Below are positions 50,232 to 59,820 of a DNA stretch of 64,000 bases, in pieces. Each line of letters starts with the position of its first letter. The stretch's first letter is position 1. The stretch spans positions 4,188,001-4,252,000 of the forward strand of contig NZ_CP036299.1 of the NCBI RefSeq assembly GCF_007752345.1, written 5' to 3'. Source of the stretch: Planctopirus ephydatiae. Its GTDB lineage: Bacteria > Planctomycetota > Planctomycetia > Planctomycetales > Planctomycetaceae. Below the pieces are notes generated by a model that searched no databases, was not told where the DNA came from, and saw only the letters and a list, made by a program, of their open reading frames with translations. A program made the translations under genes and the position numbers.

Positions 50232-50981
50232 CTAGTCTCGACTTTGCAACTTGCTGATCAGGCGCAACATCTCCAGATACAGCCACACCAGCGTCACATT
50301 CAGCCCATGAGCAGCGAGCCACTCATAATTCTTGGGCAAGTTCTGCGATGCTGCCGTCGCGATAAAGTCGAAGTCCAGAATCAGGTTCAAGGCCGCAATG
50401 ATGACGCAAAAGGCTGTGAACCCAATCCCGAGGAGCGAAGCGTCATACACGAATGACATCGCCTGAATGTTGAACAGACTCAAAACGAACGCCAGCAGAT
50501 AGACCAGACCAATTCCTCCGGTGGCGGCAATCACACCGGCGCGGAATGTGGCAGTGGCACGAATCAAGCCCACCTTGTAGGCCAGCAGCATCGCTGCAGC
50601 AACTCCCACGGTGGCTGCAATCGCCTGCACGCCAATTCCCGGGAAGCGGGCCTCGAAAATTGTGGTGATCCCCCCCAGAAATACACCTTCCAGAAGTGCA
50701 TAAATGGGCGCTGCCACAGGTGCACTGCGCAGCCAGAAACAGACACACAAGCTGGCAATCAGCCCGCCAATTGCACTACCAATCAAAGATGGCATTAACA
50801 GTTGTGGATTGTTCTGCAGATAGCTGAATGACAGTAATCCGAGGCTGGCAGTTAAACCAATCAGAACCATCGATTTGTTGACGGCTCCAGAAACGGTCAT
50901 CACAGAGGACGACGAAAGGCCACCCTCTTGAGCCCAGCGATCAAAAGCTCCTTCGTTCAGAACTGGATTCCCGGTACGCAT
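50232..50981 (-). CDS. Bax inhibitor-1/YccA-family membrane protein
   Basis: A 249-residue protein with about seven hydrophobic segments, including LIGLTASLGLLSFSY, PSLIGSAIGGLIASLCVCFW, AIAATVGVAAAMLLAYKVGL and GIGLVYLLAFVLSLFN, ending NVTLVWLYLEMLRLISKL, which is typical of the bacterial Bax1-I family. Family members are linked to calcium leak or membrane-protein quality control; the role here is unknown. AAGG lies about ten bases before the ATG. Confidence 0.88.
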   Translation of the reverse strand: MRTGNPVLNEGAFDRWAQEGGLSSSSVMTVSGAVNKSMVLIGLTASLGLLSFSYLQNNPQLLMPSLIGSAIGGLIASLCVCFWLRSAPVAAPIYALLEGVFLGGITTIFEARFPGIGVQAIAATVGVAAAMLLAYKVGLIRATATFRAGVIAATGGIGLVYLLAFVLSLFNIQAMSFVYDASLLGIGFTAFCVIIAALNLILDFDFIATAASQNLPKNYEWLAAHGLNVTLVWLYLEMLRLISKLQSRD

Positions 50982-51224
50982 CGTGTACTGACCTTCGAAA
51001 AATTGAATTTGCTGTCGGAAACCATGGCAGAGTGGTGAAATCTACCAGATCCTAATACGTTCTCGGCCCTCGAATAGATGATCAATGACTCAGTTTTTTG
51101 AAATTCTTTGGCTGAATGATCCATCCATAAACACTGATGACAAAACGGATCGCCAGCTCTTTCCAAGAATTCGCCATCAACCATAACCTCTAATACAGAA
51201 ATCTGTTACAAGATATTGGCGTTC

Positions 51225-52271
51225 ATGTCTGACGCCCCCGATATCGCTTCACTCCGGCATTTTTCGACAATCAAGAACCCCGACAAGAACTCTGAACCGA
51301 TGGCCATTCTGTCAAAAACGGTCACTGTCGAAAAATATCTGGCAGGAGTCCGTGTCGACAGTTTTTTGGTCAAACACTTTCGCAGCTACACGAGCTGGCG
51401 GATCCTCCGCATGGTCGCCGCTGGTCTGGTTACGATCGATGGACAAGTCGCTGCCACCACTCAACGTGTGCATCCCGGCCAACAGGTGACAATTCAACTC
51501 GCAGAGCCACCCGACCTGTATATTCCCCCCGAACCAACCCCGCTCGAAATCCTGTTTGAAGACGACTCCCTGCTCGTCATCAACAAGCCTGCAGGTCTCA
51601 TTGCTCACCCGACTGGCGAAATCCCTGATGGCACACTGATTAACGCAGTCCAGTATTATCTCGACAAACAATCGACTCATCCTGGTCTCGAGAGACCCGG
51701 GATTGTCCACAGGCTGGATCGCGATACGAGCGGTGCCATGGCCATTTGCAAAGAACACCTTTCGCACCGCTTACTCTCGATCCAGTTCCAGTTGGGTCGC
51801 ATATCCAAAAGTTATCTCGCACTCGTGGAAGGTGTCCTCACAGAGGATAAATTGGTCATCGACCTTCCGATTGGCAGGGCTCCTGGTTGCTCCAGCGCGC
51901 TTATGTCGTGCCGGGCCGATGCCCTCGAAGCACAGGCCTCGAAAACTTCTCTTCGAGTGGTGGAACGGTTCCCTCAACACACTCTTGTCGAGGCCAAACC
52001 CCGCACAGGCCGCATGCATCAGATTCGAATTCACCTGGCAACCATCGGGTTCCCCATTGTGGGAGACGAGTTTTACCTCAAAGAAGGGGAAATCCGGCCA
52101 CTCGTCTGGCCAGAAAGTGAACGCGAGCAGGTCTCTCCTCTCATCAATCGACAAGCCTTGCACGCCGCTTGCCTTTCCTTCGCCCACCCGCTCACCAACG
52201 AGTGGCAAGACTTTCAAGCTCCTTTGCCGGACGACCTGCGCCAAGCCATTGAACGCGCCCGCCATGGTTGA
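51225..52271 (+). CDS. RluA-family pseudouridine synthase
   Basis: A 348-residue enzyme converting specific uridines to pseudouridine in rRNA or tRNA. An N-terminal S4 RNA-binding domain (residues about 30-90, LVKHFRSYTSWRILRMVAAG ... GQVAATTQRVHPGQQV) precedes the catalytic domain with HRLDRDTSGAMAICK, whose Asp is the catalytic residue, and KPRTGRMHQIRIHLATIGFP. I cannot tell RluC from RluD type. The first ATG at 51225 is used; a TTG lies three codons upstream and an internal ATG at 51300 is possible. No strong ribosome binding site is visible. Confidence 0.9.
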   Translation: MSDAPDIASLRHFSTIKNPDKNSEPMAILSKTVTVEKYLAGVRVDSFLVKHFRSYTSWRILRMVAAGLVTIDGQVAATTQRVHPGQQVTIQLAEPPDLYIPPEPTPLEILFEDDSLLVINKPAGLIAHPTGEIPDGTLINAVQYYLDKQSTHPGLERPGIVHRLDRDTSGAMAICKEHLSHRLLSIQFQLGRISKSYLALVEGVLTEDKLVIDLPIGRAPGCSSALMSCRADALEAQASKTSLRVVERFPQHTLVEAKPRTGRMHQIRIHLATIGFPIVGDEFYLKEGEIRPLVWPESEREQVSPLINRQALHAACLSFAHPLTNEWQDFQAPLPDDLRQAIERARHG

Positions 52272-52880
52272 ACTTGAGAAAGCGGTTCAGCGAAGAACTC
52301 CACTCTCTTGGATCGAAGTTCATTGGATCGAAGTTCAAAAAATCATTGAACAACGCCCGATGGCCGACTGAGTTTCGATCACTCGGGAATTGCTCCTGCT
52401 GCGCATCAGCAACAATGCGATGCACTGCACATCGCCCACGCGGCCCATACAGAAAGCGGCAGCGATTACAAAGCAACAGCAACAAATGCGGCAAACGACT
52501 GCAAATCCGTTTGCGCCAGCAAGAATATCTGCCAAGTTATCGTTCAACCTGCAAAGATCATCAGGATCTCAGGCGAGTAAACTTCGAGTTCAGACTTTCA
52601 ATTTCCAAAGTCCTCGGATAGGAAAAGATCAGCCAAATCAAGTATGAAATTTTTGCGGAACTTCGAAAACTCTCTGACATTTACTCTCTGACATTGGAAG
52701 TTCAGTCATCAGTCAGTCTGATCATCGTGCCGGAGACTTCGATGGCCAGCAGGTCAATTCCCTGTTCGTAGATGCGCTTCGTTCTCAATAAATCGTTCCA
52801 CGACAAAACAATTCCCACTCAATCGCCTCTGAAGATCGCACAACATTTTGCCCATATAGCACCCACCCGAAAGACTCGTC
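52272..52880. other. Intergenic region, about 600 bases, with a 15-bp tandem duplication
   Basis: No convincing gene. A tandem duplication of TTGGATCGAAGTTCA occupies 52308-52337, just after the pseudouridine synthase gene. The frames that cross this stretch on both strands are short, rich in Cys, Arg and Ser, and have no domain character. Confidence 0.45.
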
Positions 52881-53783
52881 ATGATGCACGACGATCAACG
52901 AAAGCCATCAAGGCTAATAATTAACCAATCACTAAAGCTCACTCGAATTTTAGGCTTCTTGCTGATCCCTTTAATGGCACCGGTATCTTTATCCGCGCAA
53001 TTTTCGTACCCACCTGAATTCAAAGAGGCTCGCGTCGAGACTTATCGGAAGACAGGTTCGACAGAACTGAAGCTCTGGATCTTCGGGGAGTCTGATCCCA
53101 AAACTCCCAAGCCCGCCATTGTGTTTTTCTTCGGCGGTGGCTGGAATTCCGGATCACCAGCACAATTTGAAAATCAGGCACGGCACTTTGCTAAACGAGG
53201 CATGATTGCGATTGTGGCCGACTACCGGGTTAAGTCCAGACACAATGTGCAGGTTGTTGAATGCGTAAAGGATGCCAAGGCTGCTATCGCCTGGGTTCGA
53301 GAAAACGCCAAGCGATTAGGCGTTGATCCCGACAAGATTGCTGCTTCAGGAGGCTCTGCTGGAGGCCACCTTGCGGCCTCAACCGGCACCATCAGTGGTT
53401 TTGGCAGTGATGAACGTCCCAACGCCATGATTCTCTTTAATCCTGCCTGTACTCTCGCACCCATCGCTGGTTGGCAACCCCCAGGAGCCAGAGCCAAACT
53501 CAGCACTGAACGATTCGGCGTCGAGGCAACAGCCATCTCACCGGCTCATCACGTCGGTCCGCAGACTCCACCAACCTTGATTCTCCATGGCACGAAAGAC
53601 ACCACAGTTCCCTACGCTTCGGTCGTCGCATTCGAAGCTGAGATGAAAAAAGCCGGCAGACCCTGCAAGTTAGTAGGCTACGAAGGTGCAGAGCATGGCT
53701 TCTTTAATCGAGGTGAAAACTACGACAAGACTCTCGCTGAAGCTGACAGATTTCTGGTAGAGCTCGGCTGGATCAAAAAGTAA
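52881..53783 (+). CDS. Exported alpha/beta hydrolase (BD-FAE-like esterase)
   Basis: A 300-residue protein with an N-terminal signal peptide (RILGFLLIPLMAPVSLSAQF). The alpha/beta fold shows the oxyanion region VFFFGGGWNSGS, nucleophile Ser in AASGGSAGGHLAAST, Asp in LHGTKDTTVPY and His in EGAEHGFFNRG. This arrangement matches esterases of the acetylxylan/feruloyl type (BD-FAE, PF20434), which act on plant polysaccharide decorations. Substrate not proven. Tandem Met codons begin it, and no clear ribosome binding site is seen. Confidence 0.85.
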   Translation: MMHDDQRKPSRLIINQSLKLTRILGFLLIPLMAPVSLSAQFSYPPEFKEARVETYRKTGSTELKLWIFGESDPKTPKPAIVFFFGGGWNSGSPAQFENQARHFAKRGMIAIVADYRVKSRHNVQVVECVKDAKAAIAWVRENAKRLGVDPDKIAASGGSAGGHLAASTGTISGFGSDERPNAMILFNPACTLAPIAGWQPPGARAKLSTERFGVEATAISPAHHVGPQTPPTLILHGTKDTTVPYASVVAFEAEMKKAGRPCKLVGYEGAEHGFFNRGENYDKTLAEADRFLVELGWIKK

Positions 53784-53810
53784 TCTCCCTCTTTAATTCA
53801 TTCGCTAAAA

Positions 53811-54449
53811 ATGCGATTCATCGGCTACCCGTGTACGAATACTCCTTTAAGCCGACGAACGGCCTTCCGACTCTTTGAATCTCCCTCAGCTTCAATGCAT
53901 TTTGTAATTCCCAACGTTTCAGGATTTGTCGTGACCGAGCCTTATGCATCGCCATCCGCCTGGATCATCCCTTTTTGCGATGCGGCCACCGAAGTTTTTC
54001 TCTGCATGCTTCAAGCCACTTGCCAGATCCAATCCATCCGTCCTCCAGATTCAGCGCCACCACTCGAATCCATCACAATTGCCATCGACCTCACAGGGAC
54101 AGCACCGGGCCGAGTCATCTTGAGTGTCGCCGAATCTGTCGCTGACCAGTTTGTCGAGCGGCTCACGGGCTTCGGTGCCGAAGGCGATCTGGGCTTGTTG
54201 AGGGATATCGTCGGTGAGGTGGCCAATATGGTGGCAGGTTCCGGCAAAGGGAACCTGCCACAATTGGGCTTTCTCATTGGTACACCCCGACAGCTCACAG
54301 CCGAGGAGTTCATCAATTTGTCGGCAAACTGGCCTTTGAGGCAGACAGCCACTTTGGAGACTTCATTCGGCTTATGCCTGCTGGATGTGAGCTGGAACTT
54401 TCAGTTCGCGACTCCTTCAGCAGATACACCTCTTCCAGAAACTGTCTGA
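53811..54449 (+). CDS. CheX/CheC-like chemotaxis phosphatase-domain protein
   Basis: A 212-residue protein. Residues about 50-190 match the CheX fold: FCDAATEVFLCMLQATCQ, ITIAIDLTGTAPGRVILSV and GLLRDIVGEVANMVAGSGKG, which carries the Glu-x-x-Asn signature by which CheX/CheC phosphatases act on phosphorylated receivers. It may dephosphorylate a CheY-like protein or be a non-enzymatic relative. An internal Met at 53895 is an equally good start. Its 3' end overlaps the convergent FAD-type gene by 137 bases. Confidence 0.75.
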   Translation: MRFIGYPCTNTPLSRRTAFRLFESPSASMHFVIPNVSGFVVTEPYASPSAWIIPFCDAATEVFLCMLQATCQIQSIRPPDSAPPLESITIAIDLTGTAPGRVILSVAESVADQFVERLTGFGAEGDLGLLRDIVGEVANMVAGSGKGNLPQLGFLIGTPRQLTAEEFINLSANWPLRQTATLETSFGLCLLDVSWNFQFATPSADTPLPETV

Positions 54450-55392
54450 TATTTCGAGGCTGCTGGAGTTCTTCCGGGAAACCCACCACAGAACCCATCG
54501 CCAGTATCTGCGGGTGCCAGGTTCGCCCCATGGCATCGCACCAGAGCTTCCCGCACTCATCCGATTCAATACCGACTTTGCCCAGATCAAGCTCCACCGT
54601 CACACCAACTTCTGTCTGGCAGGAAACGACGGTCTGTACCAACACACGTTCCCCATTGCAGATCTCCACTTCGCAATAATCACCGCGTTGCCTCAATCCG
54701 CGAATCCCGGCGCGAAACTCTTGCCATTCGGTCGACTTCTGCCTTTCGGGCAAACGCCGCCCCAGCAGCAGAACATCACTTCCCAGCCTGCTGTAAATTC
54801 TCGCCACAGCCTGTGCCCAGCGATTACTCCCCAGCACCACCATCGATTGCGGCACCGACCTCGTCAGCAACAATTCTCCCAGCGAAGATGGCAAAGAACT
54901 TTTGCTATTCATCGATTCATGCGGTGTATGAGGCAAAACACCATGGTGGACAGGAGCCACAACGGATCCCGTGGCCACAATCAGCAGATGTGTCATCAGG
55001 AGGGGCCCATCGACAACCGGCTGCTTCACCGATGGATTAGCAGCACTCATGGCCATCACAGCAATTGAGGCGCCATCGGCCCCCACGACCTTCGCCGCAC
55101 CGGCGAAACAATCGACTCGGGCCTCCCTCAAGAGTCTCTGCTGGCGTTCCTGTTCTCGTCGGCCGTAAGGAAGCAATCGACGAGCCAACGTCTGTGAACT
55201 CATTGCTGCAGCAAACTCATTTTGAGTGATCATTTCCAGGAATTCGGGTGACCACTGCGCCCCGACAGACTCGCTGGAAATTTCCCATGCGGACGCGGGT
55301 TCAATCAAAGCGGTTCGTAATCCCAGCTGTGCCGCCGTCGTGGCCACTTCGACCGCAAGAGCCGTTCCACCAGCAATGGTGCAATCGTACAT
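54313..55392 (-). CDS. Degenerate FAD-dependent pyridine nucleotide oxidoreductase-like protein
   Basis: A 359-residue protein with the outline of the glutathione reductase/SthA family: an N-terminal beta-alpha-beta unit (YDCTIAGGTALAVEVATTAA), the second nucleotide-binding region (SMVVLGSNRWAQAVARIYSR) and a C-terminal DAMGRTWHPQILAMGSVVG where family members read T..P.I.A.GD. The dinucleotide loop is altered (GGTALA instead of GxGxxG), no redox-active Cys pair is visible, and the protein is shorter than the usual 450-470 residues with no full dimerisation domain. It is probably divergent or without redox function. Its 3' end overlaps the CheX-like gene. Confidence 0.65.
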   Translation of the reverse strand: MYDCTIAGGTALAVEVATTAAQLGLRTALIEPASAWEISSESVGAQWSPEFLEMITQNEFAAAMSSQTLARRLLPYGRREQERQQRLLREARVDCFAGAAKVVGADGASIAVMAMSAANPSVKQPVVDGPLLMTHLLIVATGSVVAPVHHGVLPHTPHESMNSKSSLPSSLGELLLTRSVPQSMVVLGSNRWAQAVARIYSRLGSDVLLLGRRLPERQKSTEWQEFRAGIRGLRQRGDYCEVEICNGERVLVQTVVSCQTEVGVTVELDLGKVGIESDECGKLWCDAMGRTWHPQILAMGSVVGFPEELQQPRNIRQFLEEVYLLKESRTESSSSHPAGISRMKSPKWLSASKASLPTN

Positions 55393-55833
55393 GGCTGGAT
55401 CCTTTCACGACACGCCTTGCGAACCACAGTTCCCCAAACCAACGCCGGGTCAATTTCCCTCAACTCGTCCGTCCATAAATAGCCCTCGTTTCCATCGGCA
55501 CGACGAACAAATAAGGGCTATAAGAAGCCTGGGTAAAATATGGAGCATTCTCTCTTTCGGTTCATTTTGACGATAAAAGGGATTCTCCCGACTCATATCG
55601 CCTGGAAGCTCAATTGGAATCTCGCACAAATTGAGCCATAAAGACCGACCACCGTGACGCTCGCGTCGCACAGCCTGACCTGGCCCTTCTCCACTCCACA
55701 CACCCGAACCTCAAGACGTTTTTGTCGAAGCTCTTGAACCGCTGGCCCCGGCTTCCTAAACTTAACTTCACTTCCAGTGGGCAATCGAGGCGTTCATCAC
55801 TTCAGACGAGAGATCGGAACGGATCATAATTCG

Positions 55834-56985
55834 ATGACTGACATCGTTGAGATCCGCCGTTCTGATGATCCGCGAGATGTCATTCACCGGGTGTGCCAGT
55901 CTTTGGCGCAAGGTGAATTGGTTGGTCTCCCCACAGAAACCACCTATACCGTTGCTGCCAGCGCACTTTCTGAGGTTGGTATCCAGCGGCTGAAGTCTCT
56001 CGCCACCGAACTCGCAGTCAATCATCAAGCACCCCAATTCGAACTCCTGCTCAAAGCGGCTGACGAAGCACTCGATTATCTGGTGGAACAGTCGCGATAC
56101 GGCCGCAAACTCATCCGACGCTGCTGGCCAGGCCCCGTGACGTTGCGATTCCCCAAATCTCACTGCGGATGGTTCTTCGAACAACTCCCTGAAACAAGTC
56201 GCCATCTCCTTACGGCCCCCGAAAACACGGTCTCCTTCCGTGTCCCGGCACACACACTCCCGGCCGATATTCTGAATCTGTTGCCCGGCCCGCTGATCGC
56301 ACTTTCGGAAGCTCAGCCCGGCCAGCCACCTCTCAGGCATGCGCGAGATGCCGACCAGAGGTTTGGCAACAACCTGGCACTCATCGTTGATGACGGCCCC
56401 TCCCGCTACGGCGAACCAGGCACAGTCGTTCAGATCGGTAACAACGACTGGAACATCGCATTCCCTGGGGTTGTCTCCGAACGCACCATGGGTCGACTTG
56501 CCAGCGAAGTCATCCTATTCGCCTGCACAGGCAACACCTGCCGCAGCCCGATGGCCGAAGTCCTCTTCCGCAAACTCCTTGCGGAAAAGCTGAACTGCCC
56601 CGAAGAAGAACTTGTCGATCACGGTTACGTCATCCTCTCGGCAGGTTTAGCAGCAGCCATTGGTGCACCTGCTAACCCTGAAGCAATTGCACTACTTGCC
56701 GATGAAGGTCTTGACCTTCGTAATCACGAAAGTCAGCCTCTGACCGAGCGATTGCTGCAGCAGGTCGATATGATCTATACCATGACACGTGGACATCGAG
56801 ACGCCATTCTTGCCGAAAGGCCAGATCTGGCTTCACGTGTTCGAACATTGTCACCCGCCGGGAAAGATATTGCAGACCCGATTGGTGGGGGCCGTGATGT
56901 CTATCGTTCCTGCAAACAAATCATTGAAACGCATTTGCAGCAGATTATTCAGGACCTCTTGTCGTTAAGATCCCATCCGTCATGA
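55834..56985 (+). CDS. TsaC/YrdC-like domain fused to low-molecular-weight protein tyrosine phosphatase
   Basis: A 383-residue fusion. Residues 1-215 resemble TsaC/Sua5 threonylcarbamoyl-AMP synthase: GELVGLPTETTYTVAAS, WPGPVTLRFP, VSFRVPAHTLP and GPLIALSEAQPG. The usual KxR motif is not seen and the SxN motif reads SEA, so synthase activity is doubtful. Residues 224-383 are an LMW phosphatase with loop ACTGNTCRSPMAE (Cys231, Arg237) and Asp348 in ADPIGGGRDVY. In Bacillus the separate genes ywlC, ywlE and rpiB are neighbours; here the first two are fused and rpiB follows, overlapping as ATGA. The ATG at 55834 is used; an alternative start lies at 55777. Confidence 0.85.
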   Translation: MTDIVEIRRSDDPRDVIHRVCQSLAQGELVGLPTETTYTVAASALSEVGIQRLKSLATELAVNHQAPQFELLLKAADEALDYLVEQSRYGRKLIRRCWPGPVTLRFPKSHCGWFFEQLPETSRHLLTAPENTVSFRVPAHTLPADILNLLPGPLIALSEAQPGQPPLRHARDADQRFGNNLALIVDDGPSRYGEPGTVVQIGNNDWNIAFPGVVSERTMGRLASEVILFACTGNTCRSPMAEVLFRKLLAEKLNCPEEELVDHGYVILSAGLAAAIGAPANPEAIALLADEGLDLRNHESQPLTERLLQQVDMIYTMTRGHRDAILAERPDLASRVRTLSPAGKDIADPIGGGRDVYRSCKQIIETHLQQIIQDLLSLRSHPS

Positions 56986-57443
56986 TGAAGATAGCCGTTG
57001 CCAGCGATCATCGCGGCGTGCAAATCAAATCCAAAATCCTCGCACTGGTTTCCGATCTCGGACATCAGGCTCTTGATTTTGGACCGCAGGATCACGAGAG
57101 CGTCGATTACCCCGACTACGGTGCCCGCGTGGCAAAGGCCGTCTCTCGTGCAGAGGCCGATCGTGGCATCCTCATCTGTGGCACAGGCATGGGCATGTGC
57201 ATCGTCGCCAACAAATTCCGCGGTGTTCGGGCTGCAACTTGCCACGACGACGTCACCGCCGAACTCAGTCGTCGACACAATAACGCCAACGTCATGTGTC
57301 TCTCGGGCGATCTTCTCGGCGAGCCATTCGCCATGAGAATGGTCGAAATCTGGCTCACCACCGAATTCGAAGGTGCCAGGCACGCCCGGCGTGTCGACAA
57401 AATCTCTCATTACGAGTCCGAAGAATTTTCATCCAACTCCTGA
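56982..57443 (+). CDS. rpiB: Ribose-5-phosphate isomerase B
   Basis: A 153-residue RpiB/LacAB-family isomerase interconverting ribose 5-phosphate and ribulose 5-phosphate in the pentose phosphate pathway. Family blocks are KIAVASDHRGVQIKSK (Asp9-His10), the catalytic Cys66 in GILICGTGMGMCIVANKF and RRHNNANVMCLSGDL. Length is standard. Its ATG overlaps the stop of the TsaC-phosphatase fusion gene, so translation is coupled. Confidence 0.96.
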   Translation: MMKIAVASDHRGVQIKSKILALVSDLGHQALDFGPQDHESVDYPDYGARVAKAVSRAEADRGILICGTGMGMCIVANKFRGVRAATCHDDVTAELSRRHNNANVMCLSGDLLGEPFAMRMVEIWLTTEFEGARHARRVDKISHYESEEFSSNS

Positions 57444-57869
57444 CTCTCGCGTTTTCGCAAAAAGTCATGAGCACTGACGATAATCACTTTCTTCCGGGAA
57501 GTCGCTTTGACTCGCCCGATCCTCGCGATATCTTGTGCACATGTCTTGTCGATCTGCGAATGTATCACCGATGGTCGCATTGAGTAACCGGCAGATGTCT
57601 TGATCTCTTTTCACAGCATTGAGAACAACGCCGACATCTCAGCTTTACTCAACAGAAGAGCGACCATGGCATCCATGAAGCTGTGTCTGACGAAGACACC
57701 GATAACGCTGGCCATACGTAAACACATCTTGATGTGACCACAGTTTCAACAGCAGAGATCGACACGATTGACCACACGAGCAGCATTTCTCGTGGGCAAT
57801 TCCAAAACCTGACGACTAAGATCATTTGATTTCTTCGACAAAAAAACTTTCCGAAAGGATGCGAAGTTC
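57444..57869. other. Intergenic region upstream of gcvH
   Basis: About 425 bases with no gene. I looked for a glycine riboswitch, which often controls gcv genes, and do not see its conserved core. AAAGGATGCGAAG at about 57855-57867 provides the gcvH ribosome binding site. Confidence 0.45.
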
Positions 57870-58256
57870 ATGGATTTGGCGGCACTTAAGTATGCAAAGA
57901 CTCATGAATGGGTCGCGATTGAAGGTGATGTTGCAACTGTCGGAATTACCGATTTCGCCGTTCAGCTTTTGAGCGACCTGGTTTACATCGACCTGCCCAA
58001 GCCCGGCAAAGCTCTCAAAGTCGGTGAGTCCTGTGGCGAGGTCGAGAGTGTCAAAGCCGTCAGCGATGTCTACGCCCCACTGGCCGGTGTCGTCACAGAA
58101 ACCAACCCCAATCTCGGTGACAATACCGAGCCACTCTCCAGTGATCCCTTCGGTAACGGCTGGCTGATCAAGATGAAAGTCTCAGATCTGTCAGGTCTGG
58201 ATCAATTACTTGATCGAGCTTCCTACGAAAAACACTGCGAGTCCGAAGCTCACTAA
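57870..58256 (+). CDS. gcvH: Glycine cleavage system H protein
   Basis: A 128-residue lipoyl carrier that shuttles the aminomethyl group between the P, T and L proteins of glycine cleavage. It starts MDLAALKYAKTHEWVAIEGD. The lipoylation site is the Lys in GEVESVKAVSDVYAPLAG. Length is normal. It heads the gcvH-gcvPA-gcvPB run; gcvT, usually just before gcvH, is absent. Confidence 0.97.
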   Translation: MDLAALKYAKTHEWVAIEGDVATVGITDFAVQLLSDLVYIDLPKPGKALKVGESCGEVESVKAVSDVYAPLAGVVTETNPNLGDNTEPLSSDPFGNGWLIKMKVSDLSGLDQLLDRASYEKHCESEAH

Positions 58257-58464
58257 GTCGGCAAGGCGAGGATCTTCCTGGTTGATCCGCCCACTGCAAA
58301 GATCAGTCAAATTACGGTCGTCGATGGATTATTCTCACGAGCGCCTATAATTCTTAGACCTTGTGATGGAACCAGTAATATCTGTCGAATGTTCAAGCAT
58401 TTTTCAGTTCGCTCTCTCGCTCTATTGAGAGGCGGTCATCTTTACCAGGGTAGGATTCCCACTC

Positions 58465-59820
58465 GTGAGCTATTTGTTCGCTACGGCTACCGAAGAGCAG
58501 GCAATGCTTTCTCGGATTGGTGTCGATTCGATTGATCAACTTTTGCAGCAGATTCCAAAACCGCTGCAACTCGACAAACTGCTCGATCTCCCGCCGGCTC
58601 TCAGTGAAATGGAACTCGAGCAGCATCTCCGCCAACTCGCGTCACAATCCAGCGGTTCAACCTCCCGCACGTGCTTCCAGGGTGGTGGTGCCTATGACCA
58701 CTATATTCCCAGTGTCGTCGACGAAATCACTGGTCGTGGCGAATACTACACGGCCTACACTCCCTATCAGGCAGAGGCTTCGCAAGGAACTCTGCAGGCC
58801 TTCTTCGAATATCAGACCATGATCTGCCAGCTCACAGGCATGCAGGTCTCGAACGCCTCTTTGTACGAAGGTGGTGGATCTGTCAGCGAAGCCACTCTCA
58901 TGGCGATGCGCACGACTGGCCGCACAGGCCGGGTCGTAATTGCTGGTGCGTTACATCCCGAATATACACAGGTTTTGCGGACCTACGTCGGGCACACCTC
59001 CACCGAAGTGATTCATATTCCCGTTGGATCCGATGGCACCGTCGATTTGACAAAGCTCGCCGGGGCGATCGACGAGAACACTGCCGCTGTCATCGTTCAG
59101 AATCCAAACTTCCTGGGAAATATCGAAGACCTCGCTGCGATTGCTGATTTGACTCATGCCAAAGAGTCGCTGATGGTTGTCTCGACAGATCCGATCAGCC
59201 AGGGCCTGCTCGCCAGACCCGGTGATCTGGGGGCGGACATCGTTGTCGCCGAAGGCCAGTCACTCGGAATTCCCCTGCAATTTGGAGGCCCTTATCTCGG
59301 TATTCTTGCCTGCCGCAACGACTTCATCCGCCGTATGCCGGGCCGATTAATTGGTGAAACGATCGATCGCACCGGGGGGCGTTGCTTTGTTCTCAGCCTG
59401 CAAGCTCGTGAGCAGCATATTCGACGCGATAAAGCGACCAGTAACATCTGCACCAATCAGGGATTGATGGCCCTCCGGGCAACGATGTTTATGGCTCAGA
59501 TGGGTCCTCAGGGCTTCAGGGAAACTGCCGAATTGTGCCTGCAGAAAGCTCATTACGCTGCCACGCAAATTGCCGCCCTCCCCGGCTACACAATTCTCTT
59601 CAGCGAAACACCCAAGTTCAAAGAGTTTGTCATTCAGGCTCCCCAAAGTGCACAGACACTGATTGAAAAAGTTGCCAAAGCCGGTGTGGATATCGGGCCC
59701 GCTCTCAGCCAGTTTGCACCGATTCCAGGTATGGCCGATACCGAAAATCTCCTGCTGGTTGCCGTCACGGAACAACGAACAAAAGCCCAGATTGATCATC
59801 TGGTCAATCTCCTCAAGTAG
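58465..59820 (+). CDS. gcvPA: Glycine dehydrogenase (decarboxylating) subunit 1
   Basis: A 451-residue N-terminal half of the split P protein, which with GcvPB decarboxylates glycine using pyridoxal phosphate. Family blocks are CFQGGGAYDHYIPSVVDEIT, YTPYQAEASQGTLQAFFEYQ and NASLYEGGGSVSEATLMAMR. This half lacks the PLP-binding Lys. The start is a GTG with AGGA upstream. gcvPB follows 141 bases later. Confidence 0.96.
   Translation: MSYLFATATEEQAMLSRIGVDSIDQLLQQIPKPLQLDKLLDLPPALSEMELEQHLRQLASQSSGSTSRTCFQGGGAYDHYIPSVVDEITGRGEYYTAYTPYQAEASQGTLQAFFEYQTMICQLTGMQVSNASLYEGGGSVSEATLMAMRTTGRTGRVVIAGALHPEYTQVLRTYVGHTSTEVIHIPVGSDGTVDLTKLAGAIDENTAAVIVQNPNFLGNIEDLAAIADLTHAKESLMVVSTDPISQGLLARPGDLGADIVVAEGQSLGIPLQFGGPYLGILACRNDFIRRMPGRLIGETIDRTGGRCFVLSLQAREQHIRRDKATSNICTNQGLMALRATMFMAQMGPQGFRETAELCLQKAHYAATQIAALPGYTILFSETPKFKEFVIQAPQSAQTLIEKVAKAGVDIGPALSQFAPIPGMADTENLLLVAVTEQRTKAQIDHLVNLLK

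Noticed and set aside
52335-52547. Minus-strand frame of 70 codons with a Cys-rich hydrophobic segment
   Set aside because: No ribosome binding site, an odd run of Cys and no supporting context; it lies in a region where all frames look non-coding.
57444-57869. Glycine riboswitch before gcvH
   Set aside because: The gap is long enough, but the conserved core sequences of the glycine aptamer were not found.
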